Origin: CAYVQE01 sp964633205
GTDB lineage: Bacteria; Myxococcota; B64-G9
Assembly (NCBI GenBank): GCA_964633205.1
Contig: CAZWFN010000015.1
Coordinates: 1 to 64,000 of the forward strand
Reading direction: 5' to 3'
Length of the DNA: 64,000 nt
Part shown: positions 1 through 8,757 of the stretch, piece after piece
How positions within the stretch are numbered: position 1 is the first letter of the stretch
How the letters are laid out: every line of letters starts with the position of its first letter
Made by a program: the position numbers and the translations under genes
Notes under the pieces: model-generated
Told to the model about the DNA's origin: nothing
Database searches by the model: none
What the model saw: the letters and a program-made list of their open reading frames with translations, nothing else

Positions 1-352
1 TGGCGGTGAAACCGTGACGATCGGATCCAGAACATCGGTGGCTCACGGGGTAGCCATCCACGGTCCCTGCACCGTGGGGGAAGACTGTTTTCTGGCCATG
101 CGCTGTGTTCTGTACAGCACCATCCTGGCCGACGCCGTCTGGGTCGGCATGAACGCTATGGTCATGCGCGCCACATTGGATCATTTTACCTACGTCCCCG
201 CCGGCAGCGTAATTCGTTCCCGGCCGGATACCCGGGAGCTTCGGCTCGTTTCGGCAAAAGAGAAACAGTACATGAAAGAGGTGCTCGAAGCCACCAACCG
301 TTTGAGAGACGATTATATGAAAGCACGCGCCGCCATGAATATGGACGGGTGA
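1..352 (+). CDS. Gamma-class carbonic anhydrase-like hexapeptide protein, 5'-truncated
   Basis: The reading frame is open from base 2, so the gene starts outside the window and only its C-terminal part is seen. The visible part has left-handed beta-helix hexapeptide periodicity followed by a C-terminal helix (YMKEVLEATNRLRDDYMKAR), as in gamma-carbonic anhydrases such as Cam. The segment SVAHGVAIHGPCTVGEDCF aligns with the Cam stretch that carries two of the three zinc histidines, and both histidines are present (codons at 44 and 59). The GTG at 14 lies inside the beta-helix and is not a credible start. The family hydrates CO2 reversibly as a trimer. The acyl-CoA carboxylase genes 58 bp downstream use bicarbonate, so it may feed them, which is inference. 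A non-enzymatic hexapeptide protein cannot be excluded because the N-terminal zinc histidine is out of view. Confidence 0.75.
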   Translation, partial: GGETVTIGSRTSVAHGVAIHGPCTVGEDCFLAMRCVLYSTILADAVWVGMNAMVMRATLDHFTYVPAGSVIRSRPDTRELRLVSAKEKQYMKEVLEATNRLRDDYMKARAAMNMDG

Positions 353-410
353 AGGGCCGTATACGCTTTTTTCTTTCCCGAGGCGGATATTTGGAAAAAG
401 GAGAGTCGAA

Positions 411-1964
411 ATGGATGCTCAGTATCATGCAACGCTTGAAAATCTGGAGCGGCTGCGCGCCGAATCCAGGGTCCCCGCCGGAGAAAAAAAAATCGAGGCG
501 CAGCACGGCCGAGGAAAGCTCACCGCCAGGGAGCGGATCGATCTGCTTCTGGATGACGGCGCCTTCGAGGAATTCGATGCGCTCAAGACCGGCCGCGGCG
601 GATCTTTGGGAGATGCGAACACCTATCCCGGCGACGGGGTGGTCACCGGCCACGGCACCATCGACGGCCGCGAGGTGTTCCTGTTCAGCCAGGACTTCAC
701 CGTCATCGGCGGCAGCCTGGGCGAGGCCCACTCGCAGAAGATCTGCAAGGTGATGGACCACGCGGTGCGGGTGGGTTGCCCCATCGTCGGGCTCAACGAC
801 TCGGGCGGCGCCCGGGTGCAGGAGGGTGTCGACGCGCTGGCCGCCTACGGCGAGATCTTCCATCGCAACGTCAAGGCCAGCGGTCTGGTGCCCCAGATCT
901 CGTGCATCATGGGCCCCTGCGCCGGCGGCGCGGTCTACTCGCCGGCCATCACCGACTTCACCCTGATGGTCGACCACACCTCCTATATGTTCGTCACCGG
1001 CCCCAAGGTTGTGCGCACCGTGATCCACGAGGACGTCACCGGCGAGCAGCTCGGCGGCCCGGCGGTGCACGCCGAGAAGAGCGGCGTGGCCCACCTGGTG
1101 CTGCCCAACGATCTGCTGTGTCTGCGCGAGGTGCGCCGCTTGTTCTCCTACCTGCCGTCGAACCGCCAGCAGCGGGCCCCGTTTCTAGACCTGCGCGACC
1201 CGCCCGAACGCCAGGACCCCACCCTGGACGCCCTGGTGCCGGCCAACCCCAACCAGACCTACGACATGAAGGTACTGGTCCACTCCATCCTGGACGGCAA
1301 CGAGTTCTTGGAGCTGCAGCCGCGCTTCGCCCGCAACATCATCATCGGCTTCGGCCGGCTGGGCGGCCAGGCGGTGGGGGTGGTGGCCAACCAACCGGCG
1401 GTGCTGGCAGGCGTGCTCGACTCCGACGCTTCCTCCAAGGCGGCCCGCTTCGTGCGCTTCTGCGACGCATTCAACATCCCGCTGATCAGCCTGGTCGATG
1501 TGCCCGGCTTCATGCCCGGCACCAGCCAGGAGCACGGCGGCATCATCCGCCACGGGGCCAAGCTGCTGTACGCCTTCGTCGAGGCCACCGTGCCGCGGAT
1601 CTCGGTCATCACCCGCAAGGCATACGGCGGCGCCTACCTGGTGATGAACTCGAAGCACATCCACGCCGACATCAACTACGCCTGGCCGACGACCGAGATC
1701 GCGGTGCTGGGACCCAAGGGCGCCGCCGAGATCATCTACCGCAAGGAGATCGCCGCGGCCGAAGACCCGGAGGCGGTGCTGGAAACGCGTTCGGCCGAGT
1801 ACCGCGAGACCTACTGCAACCCCTACCTGGCCGCCCGGCGCGGCTATGTCGACGACGTGGTCTTCCCGCGAGCCACCCGTGGCAAGCTGATCCGCTCGCT
1901 GCAATTTTTGGAGGGCAAGCGGGACGGGCTGCCGGCGGGCAACCACGGCAACATCCCGCTGTGA
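411..1964 (+). CDS. pccB: Acyl-CoA (propionyl-CoA type) carboxylase carboxyltransferase subunit
   Basis: This 517-residue protein has the normal length of the beta subunit of biotin-dependent acyl-CoA carboxylases, also found as MmdA in methylmalonyl-CoA decarboxylase. It transfers the carboxyl group from carboxybiotin to an acyl-CoA, most often propionyl-CoA. Recognisable signatures are GKLTARERIDLLLDDGAFEE near the N-terminus, LNDSGGARVQEG and GPCAGGAVYSPA in the first crotonase-fold half, and DVPGFMPGTSQEHGGIIRHG and AYGGAYLVMNSK in the second half, which form the oxyanion holes. The ATG at 411 has an AAGGAG ribosome site at 398-403. The biotin carboxylase subunit starts 7 bp after its stop, so the two are surely co-transcribed. 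No decarboxylase membrane subunit is nearby, which favours a carboxylase role. Substrate specificity cannot be read from the sequence. Confidence 0.95.
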   Translation: MDAQYHATLENLERLRAESRVPAGEKKIEAQHGRGKLTARERIDLLLDDGAFEEFDALKTGRGGSLGDANTYPGDGVVTGHGTIDGREVFLFSQDFTVIGGSLGEAHSQKICKVMDHAVRVGCPIVGLNDSGGARVQEGVDALAAYGEIFHRNVKASGLVPQISCIMGPCAGGAVYSPAITDFTLMVDHTSYMFVTGPKVVRTVIHEDVTGEQLGGPAVHAEKSGVAHLVLPNDLLCLREVRRLFSYLPSNRQQRAPFLDLRDPPERQDPTLDALVPANPNQTYDMKVLVHSILDGNEFLELQPRFARNIIIGFGRLGGQAVGVVANQPAVLAGVLDSDASSKAARFVRFCDAFNIPLISLVDVPGFMPGTSQEHGGIIRHGAKLLYAFVEATVPRISVITRKAYGGAYLVMNSKHIHADINYAWPTTEIAVLGPKGAAEIIYRKEIAAAEDPEAVLETRSAEYRETYCNPYLAARRGYVDDVVFPRATRGKLIRSLQFLEGKRDGLPAGNHGNIPL

Positions 1965-1971
1965 GGACGCC

Positions 1972-3978
1972 ATGTTCGAATCGCTCCTGATCGCCAACCG
2001 GGGCGAGGTGGCCGCGCGCATCGTGCGCACCTGCCGCCGGCTGGGCGTGCGCACGGTGGCCGTCTACTCCGAGGCCGACCAGCACGAACCATTCGTCGGC
2101 CTGGCCGATCGGGCCGTTGCGCTCGGGGGCCAGCGGGCGGAGGAGTCCTACCTGGCCGCCGAACGCATCCTGGATATCGCCCGCGACACCGGCGTCCAAG
2201 CCATCCACCCGGGATTCGGCTTTTTGAGCGAGAACCCGGCGTTCGCCGCGGCGGTGACCGCCGCCGGTCTGCGCTTCGTCGGCCCGCCAGCCGCGGCCAT
2301 GGCCCTGTTGGGCGACAAGGTGGCCGCCAAGGCCCTGGCCGAAAAGGCGGGCCTGCAGGTGCTGTCGGCGGCTGGTCAAGCGGCGGCCGATGCGGCCGCG
2401 GCCCGGGCCGACGCCGAGCGGGTGGGTTATCCGGTTCTGCTCAAGCCGGCCAGCGGCGGCGGCGGCAAGGGCATGCGCGTGGTGGCCGCGGCGGCCGAGC
2501 TGGAACCGGCCCTGGCCAGCTGCCGGGCCGAGGCGGCCCAGGCCTTCGGCGACGATCGCGTGTTCGTCGAACGCTACCTGCCCCAGGCCCGCCACGTCGA
2601 GGTGCAGGTGCTGGCCGACGACCACGGCCGGGTGATCCACCTGGGCGAGCGCGAGTGCTCGGTACAGCGCCGCCACCAGAAGGTGATCGAGGAAGCGCCT
2701 TCGCCGGCGGTCGATGCCGCCCTGCGCCAGCGCATGGGCCGGCTGGCCTGCGCCCTGGCCCGCGAGGCCGGCTACCGCAATGCCGGGACGGTCGAATTCC
2801 TGCTGGCGCCCGACGCCGAACTGTTCTTCCTGGAAATGAACACCCGGTTGCAGGTCGAGCACCCGGTGACCGAGCAGGTGACCGGCCTGGATCTGGTCGA
2901 GCTGCAGCTGCGCATCGCCTGCGGCGAGCCGCTCGAAATCGGTCCGGACCGGCTCGAGCCGCGCGGGTGGGCCATCGAGGCGCGCATCTGCGCCGAAGAT
3001 ACCAGCCGCGACTTCGCCCCTTCGACCGGCATCGTCACCCGCTACGCCGAGCCGCGCGGTCACCACCTGCGCATCGATTCGGGAATCGAGGCCGGCAGCC
3101 AGATCGGCTTCCACTACGACTCGATGCTGGCCAAGGTGATCGCCTGGGGCCCTAGCCGCGAGCAAGCCCGCGGCCGCCTGATCCACGCTTTGAACGGTTA
3201 CCTGATCGAGGGGCCGACCACCAACATCGATTTCGTCACCGCGGTGCTCGGCCACCCGGCCTTCGTCGCCGGCCAGCTGGCCACCGACTTCCTGCTCCGC
3301 CACTTTCCCGGCGGCCGCTCGGATCAGCCGCCGGCGACCGAGACGCTGCGGCTGATGAGCCTGGCCGCGGCCATGGTCTACCACAACCGCCAGAACCTGG
3401 TGCGCGAGTCGCTCAAGCCGATGGCGGCGCGGGCGGGCGGCGAGCGCCGCGCCCGCGAGCACGTCGACTATGTGGTCCAGGCCGGCGACGACGTGTTCGA
3501 GCTCAGGCTCGAGGCCCGGCCGTTGGGGCGCAACTGGCGCTTCCGGATCGGCGACCGCGACTACCGGGTGCAAGCGCCCGACTTCGAGTTCTACCAGCGG
3601 CGGCTGCGGCTCGAGATCGACGGCCGACCACAGCGGTTCCGGATGCAGTACCGCGGCAACTTCATCGAGGTCGGCCACGGCGGGCTGCAGCGCACCTTCG
3701 AGATCTACAGCCCGCGGGAGTGGGAGCTGGCGGCCTACATGCCGGCGCCGCAGCCGGCCGAGCGCGACGACGTGCTGGAGTGCCCCATGCCGGGCGCCGT
3801 GGTGCGGGTCGAGGTGGCCGCCGGCGACCGCATCTACCGCCGCCAGCCGCTGGTGGTCATCGAGTCGATGAAGATGGAAAGCGTGGTGTCGTCGCCCCGC
3901 GACGGCGAGGTAGCCGCAGTGCTGGTCGAGCCGGGCCAGATCGTCGACGCCGGCGAGACTCTGATCCGCTTCGCCTGA
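1972..3978 (+). CDS. pccA: Acyl-CoA carboxylase biotin carboxylase/biotin carrier subunit
   Basis: This 668-residue alpha subunit carboxylates its own biotin using ATP and bicarbonate. The domain order is biotin carboxylase N-terminal domain (starting FESLLIANRGEVAARIVRTC), ATP-grasp domain with the glycine loop SGGGGKGMRVV, biotin carboxylase C-terminal domain (RICAEDTSRDFAPSTG), a linker of about 130 residues matching the position of the BT domain that binds the beta subunit, and a C-terminal biotinyl domain. The biotin-accepting lysine is near residue 634 in ESMKMES, where serine replaces the more common alanine of AMKM. The ATG lies 7 bp after the pccB stop. The pair makes a complete enzyme; no separate biotin ligase or methylmalonyl-CoA genes are in view. 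Confidence 0.95.
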   Translation: MFESLLIANRGEVAARIVRTCRRLGVRTVAVYSEADQHEPFVGLADRAVALGGQRAEESYLAAERILDIARDTGVQAIHPGFGFLSENPAFAAAVTAAGLRFVGPPAAAMALLGDKVAAKALAEKAGLQVLSAAGQAAADAAAARADAERVGYPVLLKPASGGGGKGMRVVAAAAELEPALASCRAEAAQAFGDDRVFVERYLPQARHVEVQVLADDHGRVIHLGERECSVQRRHQKVIEEAPSPAVDAALRQRMGRLACALAREAGYRNAGTVEFLLAPDAELFFLEMNTRLQVEHPVTEQVTGLDLVELQLRIACGEPLEIGPDRLEPRGWAIEARICAEDTSRDFAPSTGIVTRYAEPRGHHLRIDSGIEAGSQIGFHYDSMLAKVIAWGPSREQARGRLIHALNGYLIEGPTTNIDFVTAVLGHPAFVAGQLATDFLLRHFPGGRSDQPPATETLRLMSLAAAMVYHNRQNLVRESLKPMAARAGGERRAREHVDYVVQAGDDVFELRLEARPLGRNWRFRIGDRDYRVQAPDFEFYQRRLRLEIDGRPQRFRMQYRGNFIEVGHGGLQRTFEIYSPREWELAAYMPAPQPAERDDVLECPMPGAVVRVEVAAGDRIYRRQPLVVIESMKMESVVSSPRDGEVAAVLVEPGQIVDAGETLIRFA

Positions 3979-4188
3979 GCAGTACCAGCGGCGCGCAGCG
4001 CCGGTGCATTGCGCCGCATTATCGGCCGTCGGCCAGGCAGCTCATTCTGGAAAGACACCTCAATTCTAGGGACTAGACGCCGGACTGAACTGGGCACGCG
4101 CTTTGCAGAACAGGGAACAAGACAGGGGACGGAACAGGGAAGCGGCAGGACCGAGAACGATGCCAACGAACGCGAAAAGGAGCAGGTC
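3979..4188. other. Intergenic leader of the PspA locus
   Basis: This 210-bp gap separates the carboxylase genes from pspA. It holds a sigma-54-type element at 4092-4107 and a purine-rich leader with near-direct repeats of GAACAGGGAA around 4107-4140. The ribosome site AAAAGGAG is at 4175-4182. I see no gene and no clear terminator with a T tract. Confidence 0.5.
4092..4107 (+). promoter_or_regulatory. Sigma-54 (-24/-12) promoter candidate for pspA
   Basis: The string GGGCACGCGCTTTGCA matches the sigma-54 consensus TGGCACG-N4-TTGCA at every position except the first base, G for T. The GG (4093-4094) and GC (4105-4106) are at exactly the canonical spacing. Transcription would begin near 4118, about 70 bp before the pspA ATG at 4189. 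In enterobacteria pspA is transcribed by sigma-54 with the enhancer-binding protein PspF. No pspF-like gene is in the window, so the activator is unknown. Confidence 0.7.
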
Positions 4189-4905
4189 ATGGGCATTCTG
4201 GGACGCATGAACGACATCATCCGCTCGAACCTCAACGAGATGGTGGCCAAGGCGGAGAACCCCGAGAAGATGCTGAAGCAGGCGATCCTCGACATGGAGC
4301 AGCACCTGCGCACGGCCCGCAAGCAGGTGCTCGACACGGTGGCCGCGGAGAAGACGCTCGAGAAAAAGCGCCTGGCCGTGCTCGACACCGCCCGGCGCTG
4401 GGAGCGACGGGCCGAGCTGGCGCTGCGCTCCGGCGACGAGGAACTGGCGCGCCAGGCGCTGCGGCGCAAGGCCGAGCACGACGCCAGCGCCCAGACGCTG
4501 GAAGGCCAGATCAAGGTCCAGCGCGAGTACGTCGGGGCGCTCAAGCAGAGCCTGGCCTCGCTGGAGGAGCGGCTGCGCGACGCCCGGGCCCGCAAGGACT
4601 CGCTGGTGGCGCGGGCCAAGGCGGCCCGGGCCCGGCAAAAGACGGCCAAGGCGGTCGATGGCGAGCGGGCCGGGGGCAGCCCCAAGGAGTCGCGGGCCTT
4701 CGACACCTTCGAGCGCATGGAGGACAAGGTGATGGAGATCGAGGCCCAGGTCGAAGCCTACGTCGAGATGGCCGATACGCCCAACCTGGCCTCGGAGGAG
4801 GCCGGACTGGACGCGCGCTTCGCCGCCATGGAGACGGAACAGGATCTGGAGGAGCAGCTCCAGCGGCTCAAGTCGCAGATCGAAATCGAAGCGAAATCCG
4901 ACTGA
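4189..4905 (+). CDS. pspA: PspA/IM30 family membrane-stress protein (first paralogue)
   Basis: This is a 238-residue, almost entirely charged helical coiled-coil protein. It starts MGILGRMNDIIRSNLNEMV and continues KAENPEKMLKQAILDMEQ, the typical amphipathic helix and first coil of PspA/Vipp1 (IM30). These ESCRT-III-like proteins bind stressed inner membranes and form rods or rings. The start at 4189 is chosen because IM30 proteins begin with this amphipathic helix and because AAAAGGAG precedes it by 6 bp; an in-frame extension to 4009 would only add low-complexity residues. A conserved-looking RAFDTFERMEDKVMEIEAQ is near the C-terminus, as in PspA. It sits first in a locus with a second PspA, an NfeD-like protein and a flotillin, partners often found with IM30 proteins. 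Confidence 0.92.
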   Translation: MGILGRMNDIIRSNLNEMVAKAENPEKMLKQAILDMEQHLRTARKQVLDTVAAEKTLEKKRLAVLDTARRWERRAELALRSGDEELARQALRRKAEHDASAQTLEGQIKVQREYVGALKQSLASLEERLRDARARKDSLVARAKAARARQKTAKAVDGERAGGSPKESRAFDTFERMEDKVMEIEAQVEAYVEMADTPNLASEEAGLDARFAAMETEQDLEEQLQRLKSQIEIEAKSD

Positions 4906-4919
4906 GCGCCTGATTTGTT

Positions 4920-4948
4920 TTGACTTGAGCCGGCCGCCGCCGTAGTTT
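4920..4948 (+). promoter_or_regulatory. Sigma-70-type promoter candidate for the second pspA
   Basis: TTGACT (4920-4925) and TAGTTT (4943-4948) are separated by 17 bp in the short gap between the two pspA paralogues. The -10 is weak, so the second gene may also be reached by read-through from the sigma-54 promoter. Confidence 0.4.
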
Positions 4949-4994
4949 CTGAGCATTCAGCAGCTTACGCCCGCGGCCGGGGAGTGATGCAGGC

Positions 4995-5684
4995 ATGGGC
5001 ATCCTGGAACGTACGCGCCACGTGGTCCGGGCCGATCTGGACGCCCTGGTCCGCAAGGCCAAGAATCCCGAGGCGGTGCTCGAGGGCTACCTCGATGATC
5101 TGCAATCGGTGCTCGAAGAATGCGAGAGCCTGCAGGCGGCCGAACGGGCCGAGCACGGAGTCTTCCAGGCCCGCCTGCGCGATCTGGCCGCCACCCAGTC
5201 CAGCTGGGAAAACAAGGCCCGCACCTGTCTGCGCAACGGCGACGAGGATCTGGCCCGCACCGCCCTGGAACGCAAGATCGCCCTGGACGCCGAACGGCAC
5301 GAACTCGAACGCGAACTCGAACACCGCTCGGCCAGCCAGGCGGTGCTGGACGAGAGCATCGAGGCGTTGCGGCTGCGCATCGCCGAGGTGGCCCGCAAGC
5401 AGCGCGAGCTGCGCTACCGGCGCCAGGTGATCGAGGCCCGCAGCCAGCTGCAGCGGGCCATGGGCCAGCTGGCGCCCGATGCGGACGAGCCCGTATTGAC
5501 AGAGGCCGAGGACGGCCTGGCCGCGGCCGAGAGCCACATCGAAGCGGCCGAGGCGGCCGAGGCCGAGGATCTGGAGCGCCGCAGCCGCAAGCTGGAGGCG
5601 GCCGATCGCCGGCGGCTGCGCGACAAGCAGCTCGACGACGCCCTGGCGGCGCTCAAACGCGACCTGGAACGGGAGCCGGGGTGA
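4995..5684 (+). CDS. PspA/IM30 family protein (second, divergent paralogue)
   Basis: This 229-residue coiled-coil protein begins MGILERTRHVVRADLDALV with KAKNPEAVLEGYLDDLQ, clearly homologous to the gene before it and to the PspA/IM30 family. It has diverged strongly: the DMEQ-type segment is altered and the C-terminal half is unusually rich in Ala, Glu and Arg (EAAEAAEAEDLERRSRKLEA). Tandem IM30 paralogues often have distinct partners or form mixed assemblies, which is inference here. Its stop TGA overlaps the ATG of the next gene by one base (TGATG at 5682-5686), so translation is probably coupled. Confidence 0.85.
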   Translation: MGILERTRHVVRADLDALVRKAKNPEAVLEGYLDDLQSVLEECESLQAAERAEHGVFQARLRDLAATQSSWENKARTCLRNGDEDLARTALERKIALDAERHELERELEHRSASQAVLDESIEALRLRIAEVARKQRELRYRRQVIEARSQLQRAMGQLAPDADEPVLTEAEDGLAAAESHIEAAEAAEAEDLERRSRKLEAADRRRLRDKQLDDALAALKRDLEREPG

Positions 5685-6433
5685 TGCTCGACCTGGTGCG
5701 CGAAGAGGAGCAGGTGGCCCACCTGACCGGGCTGGGCTTCGAGGAGCTGCTCAGCGCACTCGATGGGCTGGTGGCCGGCCGGCTGGCCCATCGCTACGCC
5801 GAGGTCAGCGACGGTTACCTGCGGCTGGCTGGCCACGGCCGGCTGGACGACCGCGCGGAGGTCGAACTCGACCGACTGGACTCGACCCTGCGCATGCTGT
5901 TGGGCGAACGCGGGCTGCTGGTGCTGGCCGGCCGCCTGCTGCACATCAAGCGAGCCGCTGTCGCCGGCCGGCTGGTGTTCACCCAACCGCGGCCGGGAAC
6001 CCGTGACCTGCTGCTGATCCAGCAGAGCCTGGCCCGCGCCGCCCGGCTGGCCGACGACGGCCTGCGCGGTCCGGTGCCGGTCGACGGCCCGCTGGTGGCC
6101 CGCCACGCGCAGCGGGCCAGCGCCGCGGCGGCCGCCCTGATCCACTTGCGCGCCGGTGGCGGCTGGTTGAGCGGTTGGATCAACCGCTCCCAGGTCGCCG
6201 AAGCCGGTCTGAGCCGCCTGTTGGCCGAACTGGTGGCTGCCGGCGGCGACCAGTCGGCCTGGGAGGCCAGTGAGAACCTGTTCGACCCGCGCTGCGGTGC
6301 GGGCGAGCTGGTGCGCCGACTGCGGATTGGCCGCCAGTGCTCGGGCTGGGCGAGTTGCGCAGCGCTGTGGCAAGGCACGGCCGGTCGGATCGACGATCTG
6401 GCCGAGTTGGTGCGCGAAGGTCTGGGAGCCTGA
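5684..6433 (+). CDS. Unknown protein translationally coupled to PspA paralogue
   Basis: I do not recognise this 249-residue protein. It starts MLDLVREEEQVAHLTGLGFE, overlapping the preceding pspA stop by one base. It is soluble by appearance, has no signal peptide or membrane segment, and is dominated by Leu/Ala/Arg helices (LRMLLGERGLLVLAGRLLHI, RASAAAAALIHLRAGGG). The C-terminal part has three cysteines. Its place between pspA and an nfeD-like gene suggests a role with the IM30 proteins, for example as an adaptor or regulator, but nothing in the sequence proves this. The reading frame is trusted because of codon bias, the coupled start and the clean fit between two real genes. Confidence 0.75.
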   Translation: MLDLVREEEQVAHLTGLGFEELLSALDGLVAGRLAHRYAEVSDGYLRLAGHGRLDDRAEVELDRLDSTLRMLLGERGLLVLAGRLLHIKRAAVAGRLVFTQPRPGTRDLLLIQQSLARAARLADDGLRGPVPVDGPLVARHAQRASAAAAALIHLRAGGGWLSGWINRSQVAEAGLSRLLAELVAAGGDQSAWEASENLFDPRCGAGELVRRLRIGRQCSGWASCAALWQGTAGRIDDLAELVREGLGA

Positions 6434-6518
6434 GCGGAGCCGCGCCCGGTGGGCGCGGATGAACATGCCGCGGTCCGCGAGCCGAAGCGGCCGGGCGCAA
6501 CCGAGGAGGATACTTGCC

Positions 6519-7166
6519 ATGATGACCTTCTACGTCATCTGCCTGATGGTGGGTCTGATCTTCTCCGTGCTGAGCTTCATCCTGTCCGGCGGCTTCGAGG
6601 CCCACATGGAGACCGGCGCGGATGCCGGCGCGGACGGCCACGTCTCCGGCGACGCCGGCGTGGGCGACATCCACTTCCCATTGTTCAGCCCGGTCGTGAT
6701 CGCCAGCTTCATCGCCTTCTTCGGCGCCGGCGGCATCGTCGGGCTGAAGGTCTTCTTCCTGCTGCCGGTGGCCAGCCTGCTGGTGGCGGTGGGCTTCGGG
6801 CTGGGCATGGGACTGCTGATCGGATTTCTGCTGATGAAGATCTACAAGCACCTGCAGTCCAACGCCACCACCTCCGTCAAGAGCCTGATCGGCCAGTACG
6901 CCGAGGTGGTCGAGCCCATTCCGGCCGAGGGCGTGGGCCAGATCGCCTTTTCCGGCAAAAGCCAGCGCATCGCCGGGCCGGCCCGCAGCGAGGAGAAACG
7001 CGCCATCAAACGCCATGCCCTGGTCACCATCACCCGCGCGGTGGGCGGCCTGTACTGGGTGCGCGAGCACGTGGACGAGCGGCTGCGCGACGTGGCGGAC
7101 GATGGCGGCGCAGCACCAGCCGAGAGCGACGGCGGCAGCCGGGCCGCACCGGGCGACGCCGAGTAG
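6519..7166 (+). CDS. NfeD/YqiJ-like membrane protein with OB-fold
   Basis: This 215-residue protein has an N-terminal membrane segment (residues about 3-24, FYVICLMVGLIFSVLSFIL), a short Gly/Asp/His-rich loop, and two more hydrophobic stretches (SPVVIASFIAFFGAGGIVGL and LLPVASLLVAVGFGLGMGLL). A small beta-rich domain follows (SLIGQYAEVVEPIPAEGVGQ, then GLYWVREHVD), which fits the OB fold of the NfeD/YqiJ family. Such proteins are encoded next to flotillins and are thought to act as their membrane partners. The start at 6519 is supported by GAGGAGGA at 6503-6510. The flotillin gene begins 33 bp after its stop. The Asp/Glu/Gly-rich C-terminal tail is probably disordered. Confidence 0.8.
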   Translation: MMTFYVICLMVGLIFSVLSFILSGGFEAHMETGADAGADGHVSGDAGVGDIHFPLFSPVVIASFIAFFGAGGIVGLKVFFLLPVASLLVAVGFGLGMGLLIGFLLMKIYKHLQSNATTSVKSLIGQYAEVVEPIPAEGVGQIAFSGKSQRIAGPARSEEKRAIKRHALVTITRAVGGLYWVREHVDERLRDVADDGGAAPAESDGGSRAAPGDAE

Positions 7167-7199
7167 CATCTACCCCTGTCCAGACGGGAGGGAGCACCC

Positions 7200-8663
7200 A
7201 TGTTCGAGGAAGCGAGCACAGAAGTCGTCGTAGCGGTCGGAGTAGCCATCGTGGTGGTGTTGTTGCTGCTGGTGGTGCTGATCAAGCGCTACCAGAAGGT
7301 GGGCCCCAACGAGGCCATGATCGTCTCGGGCGCCTTCACCAAGGGCGTGCCCAAGGTGGTCACCGGCGGCGGCGCCTTCGTCTGGCCGGGCATCCAGAAG
7401 GCCGAGATTTTGTCGCTGGAGGTCATCACCATCGACGTGCGTACGCCTGAGGTCTACACCGAAAAGGGCGTGCCGGTGCTCGTCGACGGCATCGCCCAGA
7501 TCAAGGTCCACGCCACCGACCAGTCGATCCGCACCGCCGGCGAGCAGTTTTTGGGCCGGGGCCGCAACGAGATCATGAACGTGGCCAAGCAGACGCTGGA
7601 AGGCCACCTGCGCGCCATCCTGGGCCAGATGGAGGTCGAGGACATCTACAAGAACCGCGACCTGTTCGCCCAGAAGGTCCAGGAGACCTCGGCCACCGAC
7701 TTCGCCAAGATGGGCCTGGAGATCGTGTCATTCACCCTGCGCGACATCCGCGACAACGAGGGCTACCTGGACGCGCTGGGCAAGCCGCGCCTGGCCCAGG
7801 TCAAGCGCGATGCGGTGGTGGCCCAGGCCGAGGCCGACCGCGACGCGGTCATCCGTTCGGCCCAGGCCAAGAAGGCAGGCGAGACCGAGCGCTACAAGCA
7901 GGAGACGCTGATCGCCGAGGCCAACCGCGACTACAACACCAGCCTGGCCGACTACCAGGCCAAGGTCAACGAGCGCAAGGCCAAGGCCGATCTGGCGTAC
8001 GACCTGTCCAAGTTCCAGAAGGCCCAGGAGGTCAAGAAGGAAGAGGTGCAGGTCGAGGTGGTGGCCAAGGAGCAGCAGGTGGTGGTGCAGGAGAAGGAGA
8101 TCCTGCGCAAGCAGAAGGAGCTCGACGCCACCGTCAACAAGCCGGCTGACGCCCGCCGCTACGCGGTGCAGGTACAGGCGGACGCCGAGCGCTACAAGAT
8201 CGAGGCCGAGGCCCAGGGCCGGGCCGAGGCCAACAAGGCCCAGGGCTTCGCCGAGGCCGACGTCATCCGCGCCACCGGTGACGCCGAGGCCCAGGCCACC
8301 AAGGCGCGCGGCCTGTCCCGCGCCGAGGTCATCCAGGCCCAGGGCGAGGCCGAAGCAGCGGCCATGGCCAAGAAGGCCGAGTCCTGGAAGCAGTACAACG
8401 AGGCCGCCATCACCCAGCTGTTCATCGATGTGCTGCCCGAGCTGGCCAAGAACATCGCCGAGCCGCTGAGCAAGATGGACAAGTTGACCGTGGTCAATAC
8501 CGGCGACGGCGGCGGCGGGGTGAGCAAGGTCACCGGCGACATCACCAACATCATCGCCCAACTGCCGCCGGTGGTCGAAGCGCTGAGCGGCGTCAACCTG
8601 GGCGAAATGGTCAAGCGCATCCCCGGCATCGGAGCCGATGCCGGCAAGCCGAACAAGGGCTGA
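7200..8663 (+). CDS. Flotillin/YqiK-family protein
   Basis: This 487-residue protein starts with one membrane anchor (VVVAVGVAIVVVLLLLVVLI), then an SPFH/band-7 domain (from RYQKVGPNEAMIVSG to about residue 190, including GIAQIKVHATDQSIRTAGEQF). A long flotillin-type coiled coil rich in Glu/Ala repeats follows (EAEAQGRAEANKAQGFAEAD), and a Gly-rich C-terminal region near 425-440. The family forms large membrane-attached cages that organise membrane microdomains. The start at 7200 has GGGAGGGAG just upstream. The pairing with an NfeD-like gene is the classical arrangement, and the linked pspA paralogues indicate a membrane-homeostasis locus. Confidence 0.93.
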   Translation: MFEEASTEVVVAVGVAIVVVLLLLVVLIKRYQKVGPNEAMIVSGAFTKGVPKVVTGGGAFVWPGIQKAEILSLEVITIDVRTPEVYTEKGVPVLVDGIAQIKVHATDQSIRTAGEQFLGRGRNEIMNVAKQTLEGHLRAILGQMEVEDIYKNRDLFAQKVQETSATDFAKMGLEIVSFTLRDIRDNEGYLDALGKPRLAQVKRDAVVAQAEADRDAVIRSAQAKKAGETERYKQETLIAEANRDYNTSLADYQAKVNERKAKADLAYDLSKFQKAQEVKKEEVQVEVVAKEQQVVVQEKEILRKQKELDATVNKPADARRYAVQVQADAERYKIEAEAQGRAEANKAQGFAEADVIRATGDAEAQATKARGLSRAEVIQAQGEAEAAAMAKKAESWKQYNEAAITQLFIDVLPELAKNIAEPLSKMDKLTVVNTGDGGGGVSKVTGDITNIIAQLPPVVEALSGVNLGEMVKRIPGIGADAGKPNKG

Positions 8664-8757
8664 GGCGCAACGTACGACCGCGGCCATTTGTCGAACGCGA
8701 ACCGCGGCTCTGCCGGTGGCGCTGACCCGGCAGACCGCGCCCACGCGGGGGCGCTGA

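Noticed and set aside
186..1094. 302-residue minus-strand frame over pccB
   Set aside because: Antisense to a conserved enzyme and without any recognisable domain.
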